DNA of 64,000 bases, from NCBI GenBank assembly GCA_035911095.1, contig JAMHWF010000089.1, positions 7,272-71,271 on the forward strand, read 5' to 3'. The DNA is from JAMHWF01 sp035911095 (GTDB lineage Bacteria; Pseudomonadota; Gammaproteobacteria; Burkholderiales; Burkholderiaceae_C). Position 1 is the stretch's first letter. Each line of letters starts with the position of its first letter. The position numbers and the translations under genes were made by a program. The notes under the pieces are model-generated. The model was given only the letters and a program-made list of their open reading frames with translations. It did no database searches and had not been told where the DNA came from. Below are positions 35,999 to 44,211 of this stretch, piece by piece.

Positions 35999-37438
35999 TC
36001 AGAAGACCGGCCCGAGGATCGTCAGCAGGTTCTGGCCGAGCCTGCGCAGCATCGAGCGGTGCTTGAGGTCCTCATGTGTGACCGGGCGCGACTGCGCGAG
36101 GTAACTCGCCTGGCGCTCGCGGACCTCGCCTGCCACCGCCGGCGAGTACAGCAGGACGTTGTTCTCGAAATTCAGCTCCAGGCTTCGCCGGTCCATGTTG
36201 GCGGAGCCGACCAGGGCCACGATCCCGTCGGCGACAACCGTCTTCGCGTGCAGCAGCCCGCCGCGAAACTCGAACACCGCGACGCCCGCGGCGAGCAGCT
36301 GGGGGTAGGTCGCGCGGCTGATCGCGCCGACGATCGCGGAGTCGTTGCGTGCCGGCACGATGAGGTGGGTCGCCACGCCGCGCCGGGCGCAGCCGACGAG
36401 GGCCGCGAGTAGCGGCGGATCGGGCACGAAGTAGGGCGTCGAGACCACCACCTCGCGCTCGGCGCCGTAAAGCAGGCCGGTGAACACCTCCGACATCGAG
36501 CCCTTCGGCGACATCGGGCCGGTGCCGAAAGCGATGGCGGGGAAGCCGTCCGCCGCAGGCGGCGGGCCCGGGTCGGCGAAGAGCGACGACAGGTCCTCGC
36601 CGGTCTCCTCCATCCAGTCGCCCGCGAACAGCAGCTGGTTCTGCCGCACGACCCCGCCCTCGAAGCGCAGCATGACATCGACCCAGGGCGCGAACTTCGC
36701 CTTGACCAGGAAGGCCGGGTCGGCGCAGTTCTGGCTGCCGCAATGGGTGACGCGGCCGTCGACGACGACGATCTTGCGATGGTTGCGCAGGTCGATGCGG
36801 TTGCCGGCGATGAAGGCAAGGCCGAGCGGCGCGCGCAGCGAGGCGCAAGTCCTGACGCCGGCATCGCGCATCGCGCGCCAGTGCGGCGACCGGGTCAGCG
36901 GCCGCGAGCCGATCGCGTCGACGATGACGCGGCAGGTAACGCCGCGCGCGGCGGCCCGCTTCAGGGCTTCGACCACCTTCAAGCCGTTGTGGTCCGTGAG
37001 CCAGATGTAGAACGACAGGTGGACCGTCGCCTGCGCCGCGTCGATGTCGCGGACGATCGTGTCGATCGCGGCGTCGGAGTCGGCCGCCAGCGTGGCCCGG
37101 TTGCCTGCGGCGACAGCCCAGCGGTTCAGCCGTTCGCAACTGCGGAAGGTGGCCCGGAACCGGTCGGGGATCGTCTCCAGCGCCGACGGTGCATCGGAGG
37201 CACCCAAGGGGTCGAGTCGCCTGGCGATGGTCCTCGCCCTGCGCAGCAGCCGCCGGGCGAGCCATGGCTCTCCGAACAGCAGGTAGGCCGCCGCGCCGAT
37301 GCCCGGCAGGAGCATCAGCAGCAGCACCCAGGCGGCGCGGGAGTACGGGTCCCGGTCGTCGACCGAGAGGGCACGCACGATGACGGCAACGTGGACCGCC
37401 GTCAGGACGGCGATGCCGAGCAGGTGGGCACTGGGCAT
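35999..37438 (-). CDS. cls: Cardiolipin synthase (phospholipase D family)
   Basis: The 479-residue protein makes cardiolipin in the inner membrane. Two N-terminal membrane helices (about residues 7-25 and 37-58) precede two phospholipase D domains, each with an HKD motif: HRKIVVVD near residue 218 and HAKTVVAD near 396, with SQNCADPAF and VGSANMDRRSLELNFENN as their partners. Length and order are typical for ClsA. It lies downstream of rpmG on the same strand but behind a terminator, so it has its own promoter or depends on read-through. Confidence 0.94.
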   Translation of the reverse strand: MPSAHLLGIAVLTAVHVAVIVRALSVDDRDPYSRAAWVLLLMLLPGIGAAAYLLFGEPWLARRLLRRARTIARRLDPLGASDAPSALETIPDRFRATFRSCERLNRWAVAAGNRATLAADSDAAIDTIVRDIDAAQATVHLSFYIWLTDHNGLKVVEALKRAAARGVTCRVIVDAIGSRPLTRSPHWRAMRDAGVRTCASLRAPLGLAFIAGNRIDLRNHRKIVVVDGRVTHCGSQNCADPAFLVKAKFAPWVDVMLRFEGGVVRQNQLLFAGDWMEETGEDLSSLFADPGPPPAADGFPAIAFGTGPMSPKGSMSEVFTGLLYGAEREVVVSTPYFVPDPPLLAALVGCARRGVATHLIVPARNDSAIVGAISRATYPQLLAAGVAVFEFRGGLLHAKTVVADGIVALVGSANMDRRSLELNFENNVLLYSPAVAGEVRERQASYLAQSRPVTHEDLKHRSMLRRLGQNLLTILGPVF

Positions 37439-37492
37439 GCGCGAGAGCCTAGGGCCTTTCGCGCGTGCGCCGAAGGAGGTCGAGCGGGCAAC

Positions 37493-37523
37493 AAAAAACC
37501 CACCGGACTTGCGTCGGGTGGGT
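37493..37523 (-). terminator. Rho-independent terminator of rpmB-rpmG
   Basis: On the minus strand ACCCACC (37523-37517) pairs with GGTGGGT (37504-37498) and six T follow (37498-37493). It lies 25 bases after the rpmG stop. Confidence 0.85.
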
Positions 37524-37547
37524 CAGGTGACAGGGCGCTGGGCCACG

Positions 37548-37718
37548 TCACTTCAGCTTTGTTTCCTTGTAGAGCACGTGCTTGCGCGCCTTCGGATCGA
37601 ACTTCATGAATTCGAGCTTCTCGGGCGTGGTCTTCTTGTTCTTGTTGGTCGTGTAGAAGTGGCCGGTGCCCGCCGTGGACTCCAGCTTGATCTTGTCGCG
37701 TCCGCCTTTGGCTGCCAT
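37548..37718 (-). CDS. rpmG: Ribosomal protein bL33
   Basis: The 56-residue basic protein of the large subunit starts MAAKGGRDKIKLESTAGTGH and ends HVLYKETKLK. It has no cysteine pairs, so it is the zinc-independent (C-minus) form. AGGAGG lies at the right distance before the ATG. It is 13 bases after rpmB and closed by a terminator. Confidence 0.97.
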   Translation of the reverse strand: MAAKGGRDKIKLESTAGTGHFYTTNKNKKTTPEKLEFMKFDPKARKHVLYKETKLK

Positions 37719-37731
37719 ATCGCCTCCTGGA

Positions 37732-37965
37732 TCAGAGTTCGCCCTTGGCACGCAGGTCGGCAACGACCTGCTCGATGCCGACCTTGTCGATCAGGCGCAG
37801 CGCCGCATTGCTGATGCGCAGACGCACCCAGCGGTTCTCGTTCTCGAGCCAGAAACGGCGGTACTGCAGGTTGGGCAGGAACCGGCGCTTGGTCTTGTTG
37901 TTGGCGTGGGAAACGTTGTTCCCCACCTGCGGGCGCTTGCCCGTGACTTGACAGACGCGTGCCAT
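37732..37965 (-). CDS. rpmB: Ribosomal protein bL28
   Basis: The 77-residue large-subunit protein starts MARVCQVTGKRPQVGNNVSH, the family signature, with NKTKRRFLPNLQ following. It has a single Cys, so it is of the zinc-free type. It is the first gene of the rpmB-rpmG pair. Confidence 0.97.
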   Translation of the reverse strand: MARVCQVTGKRPQVGNNVSHANNKTKRRFLPNLQYRRFWLENENRWVRLRISNAALRLIDKVGIEQVVADLRAKGEL

Positions 37966-38113
37966 GACGCTTCTCCGTGATGCAGTTCAGGGTGCCGGCG
38001 CGCGTGCTGCCCGAGGCAGACGCTGAGGGCCGCTTGAGGGCCCCGGCGGCAAAGCCCGATATTGTAGCCCAGCGCGCGCCACGAGGCCAACACGCCGGGC
38101 AGGGCGGCGGGCC

Positions 38114-39076
38114 TCAGGCCGCGACTTGCTTGTCCAGGAAACGCTGGGCGTCGAGCGCCGCCATGCAGCCGGTGCCGGCGCTGGTGATCGCTTGGCGGTA
38201 GACATGGTCCTGCACGTCGCCGGCGGCGAACACGCCTTCGACGCTCGTCATCGTGGCCAAGCCGCCGAGGCCGCTCTTGGTCAGGATGTAGCCGTTGTCC
38301 ATCTCGAGGTGGCCCTTGAAGATGTCGGTGTTGGGCTGGTGGCCGATCGCGATGAAGCAGCCTTGCACCTTCACCTCCGAGGTGGCGTCGTCCTGCGTGC
38401 TCTTCAGGCGGACACCGTTGACGCCGCTTGCGTCGCCGAGCACTTCGTCGAGCGTCTGCCACAGGTGGAGCTTGACCTTGCCGGCGGCGACCTTCTCGTG
38501 GAGCTTGTCGACCAGGATCGGCTCGGCGCGGAACTTGTCGCGGCGGTGGATCAGGTGCACGCTGCTCGCGATGTTCGTCAGGTACAGCGCTTCTTCCACC
38601 GCGGTGTTGCCGCCGCCGACCACGCAGACCTCCTGGCCACGGTAGAAGAAGCCGTCGCAGGTCGCACAGCCGCTGACGCCGCGCCCCATGTAGGCCTGCT
38701 CGCTCGGCAGGCCGATGTACTTCGCGCTGGCGCCGGTGGCGATGATCAGTGCATCGCAGGTGTAGTTGCCCGAATCGCCAGTGAGCAGGAACGGCCGGAT
38801 CGACAGGTCGACCGCGTTGATGTGATCGAAGACGATCTCGGTGTCGAAGCGCTGCGCGTGGTCGAGGAAGCGCTGCATCAGGTCCGGCCCCTGGACACCG
38901 CTGGCGTCGGCCGGCCAGTTGTCGACGTCCGTGGTCGTCATCAGCTGCCCGCCCTGGGCAAGCCCTGTGATCAGCATCGGCTTCAGGTTGGCGCGGGCGG
39001 CATAGACCGCCGCCGTGTAGCCGGCAGGGCCGGAGCCAAGGATCAGGACACGGGCATGTCTCGGAGCTTCATTCAT
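38114..39076 (-). CDS. trxB: Thioredoxin reductase
   Basis: The FAD- and NADPH-dependent enzyme keeps thioredoxin reduced. Its 320 residues contain the FAD motif LILGSGPAGYTAAVYAARA, the redox pair in SGCATCDGFFYR, the NADPH motif CVVGGGNTAVEEALYLT with HRRDKFRA, and the closing FAD contact GVFAAGDVQDHVYRQAI. I use ATG 39076; an upstream extension in frame lacks family features. It is divergent from the Crp/Fnr gene, with 164 bases between. Confidence 0.96.
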   Translation of the reverse strand: MNEAPRHARVLILGSGPAGYTAAVYAARANLKPMLITGLAQGGQLMTTTDVDNWPADASGVQGPDLMQRFLDHAQRFDTEIVFDHINAVDLSIRPFLLTGDSGNYTCDALIIATGASAKYIGLPSEQAYMGRGVSGCATCDGFFYRGQEVCVVGGGNTAVEEALYLTNIASSVHLIHRRDKFRAEPILVDKLHEKVAAGKVKLHLWQTLDEVLGDASGVNGVRLKSTQDDATSEVKVQGCFIAIGHQPNTDIFKGHLEMDNGYILTKSGLGGLATMTSVEGVFAAGDVQDHVYRQAITSAGTGCMAALDAQRFLDKQVAA

Positions 39077-39240
39077 GGCTTGAGGCCTGTTTTTCGTGGT
39101 GAGATGCTGACATGGGCGCGAACCCATTGGAGTCAAACGCCGATATCGGCACAATTGATCGATTATAGGAATCCAGTACTCGACCCCACCGGTACCAGCC
39201 CGATACCCTCGGGCGCAAAAGGAAGCAGAAGGAGGATCCG

Positions 39241-39909
39241 ATGGCGATGTTGTCGAATCTCGACCTGATACGGCGGGTGCCGCTGTTCTCGTTGCTAACC
39301 AACGAGCAGGCCCAGTCGATCGCCGACAGTGTGGTCAAGCGACGCTATCGGCGCGGCGAGATCATCGTGGAACATGGGCGCAAGTCGAACGCGCTGTTCA
39401 TCCTGCTCAACGGCCGGGCCCGCGTGCTGACGGCCGATGCGCGCGGCCGCGAGGTCATCCTGGCGGTGCTGCAGCCGGGTGACTACGTCGGTGAGATGAG
39501 CCTGATCGACAACGAACCGCATTCGGCGACCGTTCGCGCTGAGGTGCAGACCGACATCCTGGTCCTCGGCCGCCCCGAGTTTTCGCGCTGCCTGCCCGAC
39601 AGTTCGAGCCTGGCGTACGCCATCCTGCGAGGCTTGGTCGCGCGGTTGCGCAATGCCGACCGCCAGATCGAATCGCTCGCGCTGCTCGACGTCTACGGAC
39701 GGGTCGCGCGCTCGCTGCTCGACATGGCCGAGAAGGACGGCGACGTCACGATCATCCGCAACAAGGTCTCGCGCCAGGACATGGCGAAGATCGTCGGCGC
39801 CTCGCGCGAGATGGTCAGCCGCGTGATGAAGGACCTCGAAGAGCGCGGCGTGATCGAGACACAGGAAAACGGGTCGGTCGTGATCAAGGAACGCCTGCCG
39901 ACCGATTGA
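39241..39909 (+). CDS. Crp/Fnr-family transcription regulator
   Basis: The 222-residue regulator has an N-terminal cyclic-nucleotide-binding fold (about residues 15-130; GDYVGEMSLIDNEPHSATVRAE is the phosphate-cassette region, with E but without a full RS pair) and a C-terminal winged helix with the HTH SRQDMAKIVGASREMVSRVMKDL. No Fe-S cysteine cluster is present, so it is not a true Fnr. A strong ribosome binding site (AGGAGG) precedes the ATG. It stands before ftsK and is divergent from trxB. Confidence 0.92.
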   Translation: MAMLSNLDLIRRVPLFSLLTNEQAQSIADSVVKRRYRRGEIIVEHGRKSNALFILLNGRARVLTADARGREVILAVLQPGDYVGEMSLIDNEPHSATVRAEVQTDILVLGRPEFSRCLPDSSSLAYAILRGLVARLRNADRQIESLALLDVYGRVARSLLDMAEKDGDVTIIRNKVSRQDMAKIVGASREMVSRVMKDLEERGVIETQENGSVVIKERLPTD

Positions 39910-39942
39910 TGGTCGCGCGGGCGCCGCGCAGGGGGGCTCGGC

Positions 39943-39948
39943 GACAAT
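39943..39948 (+). promoter_or_regulatory. Candidate -10 box GACAAT, seven bases before the ftsK ATG
   Basis: GACAAT, then cacgccc and ATG. No ribosome binding site fits in this gap. Confidence 0.4.
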
Positions 39949-39955
39949 CACGCCC

Positions 39956-42331
39956 ATGAGCTTTCCCCTCGGTTCTCTGCGCACCGAACCTGCCGGCGCT
40001 GCCGACGGTGCTCCCGACAGCCCCAGGCGCAACAGCCGCCGCGCCGCAGCGGCCGCGCCTGCCAAGCCCCCGCCCAGCCACTGGAAGTCGCGCGGCCTGC
40101 TGATTGCCGGCGGCTTGCTGTGGTTGCTGGCCCTGCTGGCCCTGGCGACGCACGACCGGGCCGACCCCGCTTGGACGACGAGTGGTGAGGGCCTGCTGGC
40201 CCACAACTGGGTCGGCTTCGTCGGGGCGCGCTTTGCCGACCTGCTGTTCTTCCTCTTCGGCTTTTCGGCCTGGTGGCTGATGCTGATCGGGTTGCGGCGC
40301 TGGCTCGGCGCTCTGGCCAGGCAGTTGCGCGGTGCCGATGCGGCCGCAGGCGACCCCCTCGGCCGGCCGCGCTGGCTGTTCTGGTTCGGCATCGTGTGCC
40401 TGCTGGCCGCGAGTTGCGCGCTCGAGTTCACGCGCCTGTATCAATGGGAGACCGGGCTGCCCGGCTTTGCCGGCGGCATCGTCGGCTACGCCCTCGGCCC
40501 GCTGAGCCAGCAGGCGCTGGGCTTCGCCGGCTCCGGCGTGCTGTGGATCGCCGCGCTGGTGATCGGCAGCTCGCTTGCGCTGCAGTTCTCGTGGACGCGT
40601 CTGGCCGAGCAGATCGGCGCGCGCCTCGAGTCCTGGAAGATCCACCGCGCCGAGCGCATCGAACGCGCCGAGGACCGGCGCCTGGGCGAGCAGGCGTTGC
40701 GCGAGCGCACGAAGGACGTCGAGATCGAGCGCCAGGTCGCCGTCGAACATGTGCCGGTGCAGATCGAGCCGGTGGCGCCGCCGCTGGCCAAGTCCGAGCG
40801 CGTCGCGAAGGAGCGTCAAAAGCCGCTGTTCCGCGAGCTCGCCGACACCAAGCTGCCGCAGGTCGACCTGCTCGACGCGGTGCCGGGCAAGATCGAGTCG
40901 GTGACGCCCGAGTCACTCGAGATGACCTCGCGGCTGATCGAAAAGAAGCTGAAGGATTTTGGCGTCGAGGTGCGGGTCGTCACCGCCTCGCCCGGGCCGG
41001 TGATCACGCGCTACGAGATCGAGCCGGCCACCGGCGTCAAGGGCGCGCAGATCGTCAACCTGGCAAAGGACCTGGCCCGCTCGCTGTCGCTGGTGTCGAT
41101 CCGCGTCGTCGAGACGATCCCCGGGCGCACGACGATGGCCCTCGAGCTGCCGAACGCGAAGCGGCAGATGATCCGCCTGGCCGAGATCCTCGGCTCGCAG
41201 CCCTACAACGACGCTGCCTCCCAGCTGACGATGGGCCTGGGCAAGGACATCGTCGGCAATGCGGTCGTGGCCGACCTCGGGCGCATGCCGCACTGCCTCG
41301 TCGCCGGCACGACCGGCTCGGGCAAGTCGGTCGGCATCAACGCGATGATCCTGAGCCTGCTCTACAAGGCCGAGGCGCGTGACGTGCGCCTGATCCTGAT
41401 CGACCCGAAGATGCTCGAGATGAGCGTCTACGAGGGCATCCCGCACCTGCTGGCGCCGGTCGTGACCGACATGAAGCAGGCTGCCAACGCGCTCAACTGG
41501 TGTGTCGGCGAGATGGAGCGCCGCTACAAGCTGATGAGCAAGCTCGGGGTGCGCAACCTGTCGGGCTACAACCGCAAGATCACCGAGGCGGCCGAGCGGG
41601 AGGAGAAGATCCCCAATCCGTTCAGCCTGACGCCCGAGGCGCCGGAGCCGCTGGAGCGCCTGCCCTTCGTCGTCGTCGTGATCGACGAGCTGGCCGACCT
41701 GATGATGGTGGTCGGCAAGAAGATCGAGGAACTGATCGCCCGCCTGGCTCAGAAGGCGCGCGCGGCCGGCATCCACCTGATCCTGGCCACGCAGCGGCCC
41801 AGCGTCGACGTGATCACCGGGTTGATCAAGGCCAACATCCCGACCCGCCTGAGCTTCCAGGTCTCGAGCAAGATCGACAGCCGCACGATCCTCGACCAGA
41901 TGGGCGCCGAGGCGTTGCTGGGGCAGGGCGACATGCTCTACCTGACCCCTGGCGGCGGCCTGCCGGTGCGCGTGCACGGCGCCTTCGTCAGCGATGAGGA
42001 AGTGCACCGCGTCGTCGACTATCTGAAGCAGCAGGGCGAGCCGAACTACATCGAAGGCATCCTCGAAGGCGGCGTGCTCGACGACGCCGGCGGCCCGGCG
42101 GGCGAGGGCGGCGGCGCGGGTGGTGACGCCGAGTCCGATCCGATGTACGACCAGGCGGTGGCGATCGTGCTGCAACACAAGCGCGCATCGATTTCGCTCG
42201 TGCAACGCCACTTGCGCATTGGCTACAACCGGGCCGCGCGCCTGCTGGAACAAATGGAGAAGTCAGGGCTCGTAAGCGCGATGGCTACCAACGGCAACCG
42301 GGACCTGATCGTCCCGAACCGCCCCGATTGA
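39956..42331 (+). CDS. ftsK: DNA translocase FtsK
   Basis: The 791-residue septal motor pumps chromosome ends apart and activates XerCD at dif. An N-terminal membrane domain of about four helices (residues 45-210) anchors it. A short linker follows, then the RecA-like motor with Walker A GTTGSGKSVGIN and Walker B VVVIDELADLM, and the C-terminal gamma winged helix (ISLVQRHLRIGYNRAARLLEQME) that reads KOPS sites. The linker is short, as in many non-enteric FtsK proteins. Its stop overlaps the lolA start. Confidence 0.96.
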   Translation: MSFPLGSLRTEPAGAADGAPDSPRRNSRRAAAAAPAKPPPSHWKSRGLLIAGGLLWLLALLALATHDRADPAWTTSGEGLLAHNWVGFVGARFADLLFFLFGFSAWWLMLIGLRRWLGALARQLRGADAAAGDPLGRPRWLFWFGIVCLLAASCALEFTRLYQWETGLPGFAGGIVGYALGPLSQQALGFAGSGVLWIAALVIGSSLALQFSWTRLAEQIGARLESWKIHRAERIERAEDRRLGEQALRERTKDVEIERQVAVEHVPVQIEPVAPPLAKSERVAKERQKPLFRELADTKLPQVDLLDAVPGKIESVTPESLEMTSRLIEKKLKDFGVEVRVVTASPGPVITRYEIEPATGVKGAQIVNLAKDLARSLSLVSIRVVETIPGRTTMALELPNAKRQMIRLAEILGSQPYNDAASQLTMGLGKDIVGNAVVADLGRMPHCLVAGTTGSGKSVGINAMILSLLYKAEARDVRLILIDPKMLEMSVYEGIPHLLAPVVTDMKQAANALNWCVGEMERRYKLMSKLGVRNLSGYNRKITEAAEREEKIPNPFSLTPEAPEPLERLPFVVVVIDELADLMMVVGKKIEELIARLAQKARAAGIHLILATQRPSVDVITGLIKANIPTRLSFQVSSKIDSRTILDQMGAEALLGQGDMLYLTPGGGLPVRVHGAFVSDEEVHRVVDYLKQQGEPNYIEGILEGGVLDDAGGPAGEGGGAGGDAESDPMYDQAVAIVLQHKRASISLVQRHLRIGYNRAARLLEQMEKSGLVSAMATNGNRDLIVPNRPD

Positions 42332-42966
42332 AGTCCGCTTCGATTCCCCGGCGCTCCACCGTCGCGCTGCTCTGCGGCCTGGCGCTCTGCCTGGCCGCGC
42401 CGATGGTACGTGCAGACGCCGCCGACACGCTTCGCGGCTTCGTGCGAGACGTGAAAAGCGGGCGCGCCGACTTCACCCAGACGGTAGCCTCGCCCGACGG
42501 CGCGAGCGTGAAGCACTCGAGCGGCAGCTTCGAGTTCGCGCGGCCGAACCGCTTCCGTTTCGACTACGCCAAGCCCTTCGAGCAGCAGATCGTCGCGGAC
42601 GGCAGGAAGGTCTGGGTCTACGACCCCGACCTGAATCAGGTCACCGCACGCGGCTTCGATGCCGCACTGGGCACGACGCCTGCGGCCCTGCTGGCAGGCA
42701 CCTCGCCGGACCGCGACTTCGACCTCATGCCGTTGCCGGCGAAGGACGGCCTCGACTGGGTGCAGGCGACGCCGAAGGCGAAGGACGCCGGCCTCAAGTC
42801 GCTGCGGGTCGGCTTTCGCGGCAAGACGCTGGCGTCGATCGAGATCGTCGACGCCTTCGACCAGCGCTCGACGCTGGCTTTCGCCAACTTCGACGCCGGC
42901 GCTGCCTTTGCGCCCGACCGCTTCAGCTTCACGCCGCCGAAGGGCGCAGACGTCATCGAGCAGTAG
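42328..42966 (+). CDS. lolA: Outer-membrane lipoprotein carrier LolA
   Basis: The periplasmic chaperone ferries lipoproteins from LolCDE to LolB. The 212 residues start with a signal peptide (STVALLCGLALCLAAPMVRADA) and follow the family: DFTQTV, SSGSFEFARPNRFRFDYAKPFEQQIVADGRKVWVYDPDLNQVT is the core region. It begins with TTG at 42328 overlapping the ftsK stop (TTGA), the usual ftsK-lolA coupling. It converges with the porin gene. Confidence 0.94.
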   Translation: MKSASIPRRSTVALLCGLALCLAAPMVRADAADTLRGFVRDVKSGRADFTQTVASPDGASVKHSSGSFEFARPNRFRFDYAKPFEQQIVADGRKVWVYDPDLNQVTARGFDAALGTTPAALLAGTSPDRDFDLMPLPAKDGLDWVQATPKAKDAGLKSLRVGFRGKTLASIEIVDAFDQRSTLAFANFDAGAAFAPDRFSFTPPKGADVIEQ

Positions 42967-42993
42967 TCGTCGGCCCTGGCGACCGGGCCGTGG

Positions 42994-44211
42994 TCACCGG
43001 TCCGTGGAGGCCCAGGACCACTCGATGCGGAGCCCGGCGATCGTCGCCTGCTCGCCCGCCTGCCCGCCCACGTCGAGGATGCGTTGCACGAACGGTTGCA
43101 GCGCCACCGAGGGAGACGGTTCCCAGCGCGCGCTGACCTCGAAGGCCGTCTCGCGTGACGCGAGCGGGCTGCCGGCGCGCGCCTGCTCGCGCCGTTCGTC
43201 GGCGCCGAAGCGCAGCGCCGCGATGCCGGCGGTGACGGCCACCGGCCCCGCCGCACCGAAAGGCTGCTCGGCCGTCACGCCGGCTTCCCAGCCCAGGTCG
43301 CCGCTGTTCACCCGCGGGCTGGCCCAGCCGAGGCGCAGGAAACCGGTGGTGCGCGCCTGCGGGCCGGCGTGCAGCAGGCCCTGCGCGATCGCGTAGATGC
43401 CGCGGTTGCGCTTGCGCCCGTTGCCATCCATCCGCTCGTCGCGCCGCGTGTAGCCCCAGACGCCGACGCCCATGCGGCCGGGGCCGTCGGCATCGGCCTC
43501 GCGCTGCTGCCAGCCGGCTTCCGCCACCCAGAGCAGGCCGTCGCGCCGGCTCAGGTGGATGACGGTGCGGCCCGGCTGCTCTGGGTCGCCACTGACGCCG
43601 TCGATCAGCGCCATCTGGGCGTAGCCCGACGGGCCGACGTCGAGCTTGCCGCGCAGCGCCAGCCCGAGGTTCGGGAAGATCGACGGCCCGTTGCCGCCCG
43701 TCTGCGCGAACTCCGGGCCGATGCCGAACGAAGGGTGGACGAGCAGGCCGGAGGCCGGCGTGGCGTAGAACTCGGAGTTCAGGTCATACAGCCCGAAGAG
43801 CAGGCTCGCGTGGTCGGCGGCGTGATGCTCGACGTAGGCCGCGTAGAGGCGCGCCGCGCTGTCGGCGACCTCGATGTTGCTGATGCCCTGTGCGCTGCCG
43901 AGGCGGGCGTTCGGCTTGCCACCGGCATTGAGCAGCGCCTCGACGTGCAGGGTCGTGCCCGTCCAGCCCCATAGCGCACCGGCGTCCGCCGTGAGGCCGA
44001 CGCCGAGGTTGCCGATCGCGTAGCCCTTCGAGCGGCTGCGCAGCAGGTCGCCTTTGAAGCAGGCGAAGGCCGACCAGGGCGCCGCCGCGTCGGCGGCGTC
44101 GCCCGCTTCGGGCTCCGCGGCGCGGGCCGGCACCGCGCTCAGCGCCAGGCAGGCGACCAGCGCCGACAGAGCCCGCGCGCCGGGCCTGCGACCTGCGTGG
44201 GCGTTCTTCAT
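42994..44211 (-). CDS. OprB-like carbohydrate-selective porin
   Basis: The 405-residue protein has a signal peptide (ALSALVACLALSAVPARA) and the layout of an outer-membrane beta barrel with alternating hydrophobic residues and a final strand (GLRIEWSW). Features such as LHVEALLNAGGKPN, FGLYDLNSEFYATPASGLLVHPSFGIGPEFAQTG and LRLGWASPRVN fit the OprB family, whose members pass sugars across the outer membrane. Its ATG overlaps the stop of the upstream chemoreceptor gene (ATGA), so the two are made together. Confidence 0.85.
   Translation of the reverse strand: MKNAHAGRRPGARALSALVACLALSAVPARAAEPEAGDAADAAAPWSAFACFKGDLLRSRSKGYAIGNLGVGLTADAGALWGWTGTTLHVEALLNAGGKPNARLGSAQGISNIEVADSAARLYAAYVEHHAADHASLLFGLYDLNSEFYATPASGLLVHPSFGIGPEFAQTGGNGPSIFPNLGLALRGKLDVGPSGYAQMALIDGVSGDPEQPGRTVIHLSRRDGLLWVAEAGWQQREADADGPGRMGVGVWGYTRRDERMDGNGRKRNRGIYAIAQGLLHAGPQARTTGFLRLGWASPRVNSGDLGWEAGVTAEQPFGAAGPVAVTAGIAALRFGADERREQARAGSPLASRETAFEVSARWEPSPSVALQPFVQRILDVGGQAGEQATIAGLRIEWSWASTDR

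Noticed and set aside
39077..39240. FNR-type operator in the trxB-crp/fnr gap (ttgatcgatta)
   Set aside because: Only one half-site fits; the second half ATCAA is missing at the right distance.
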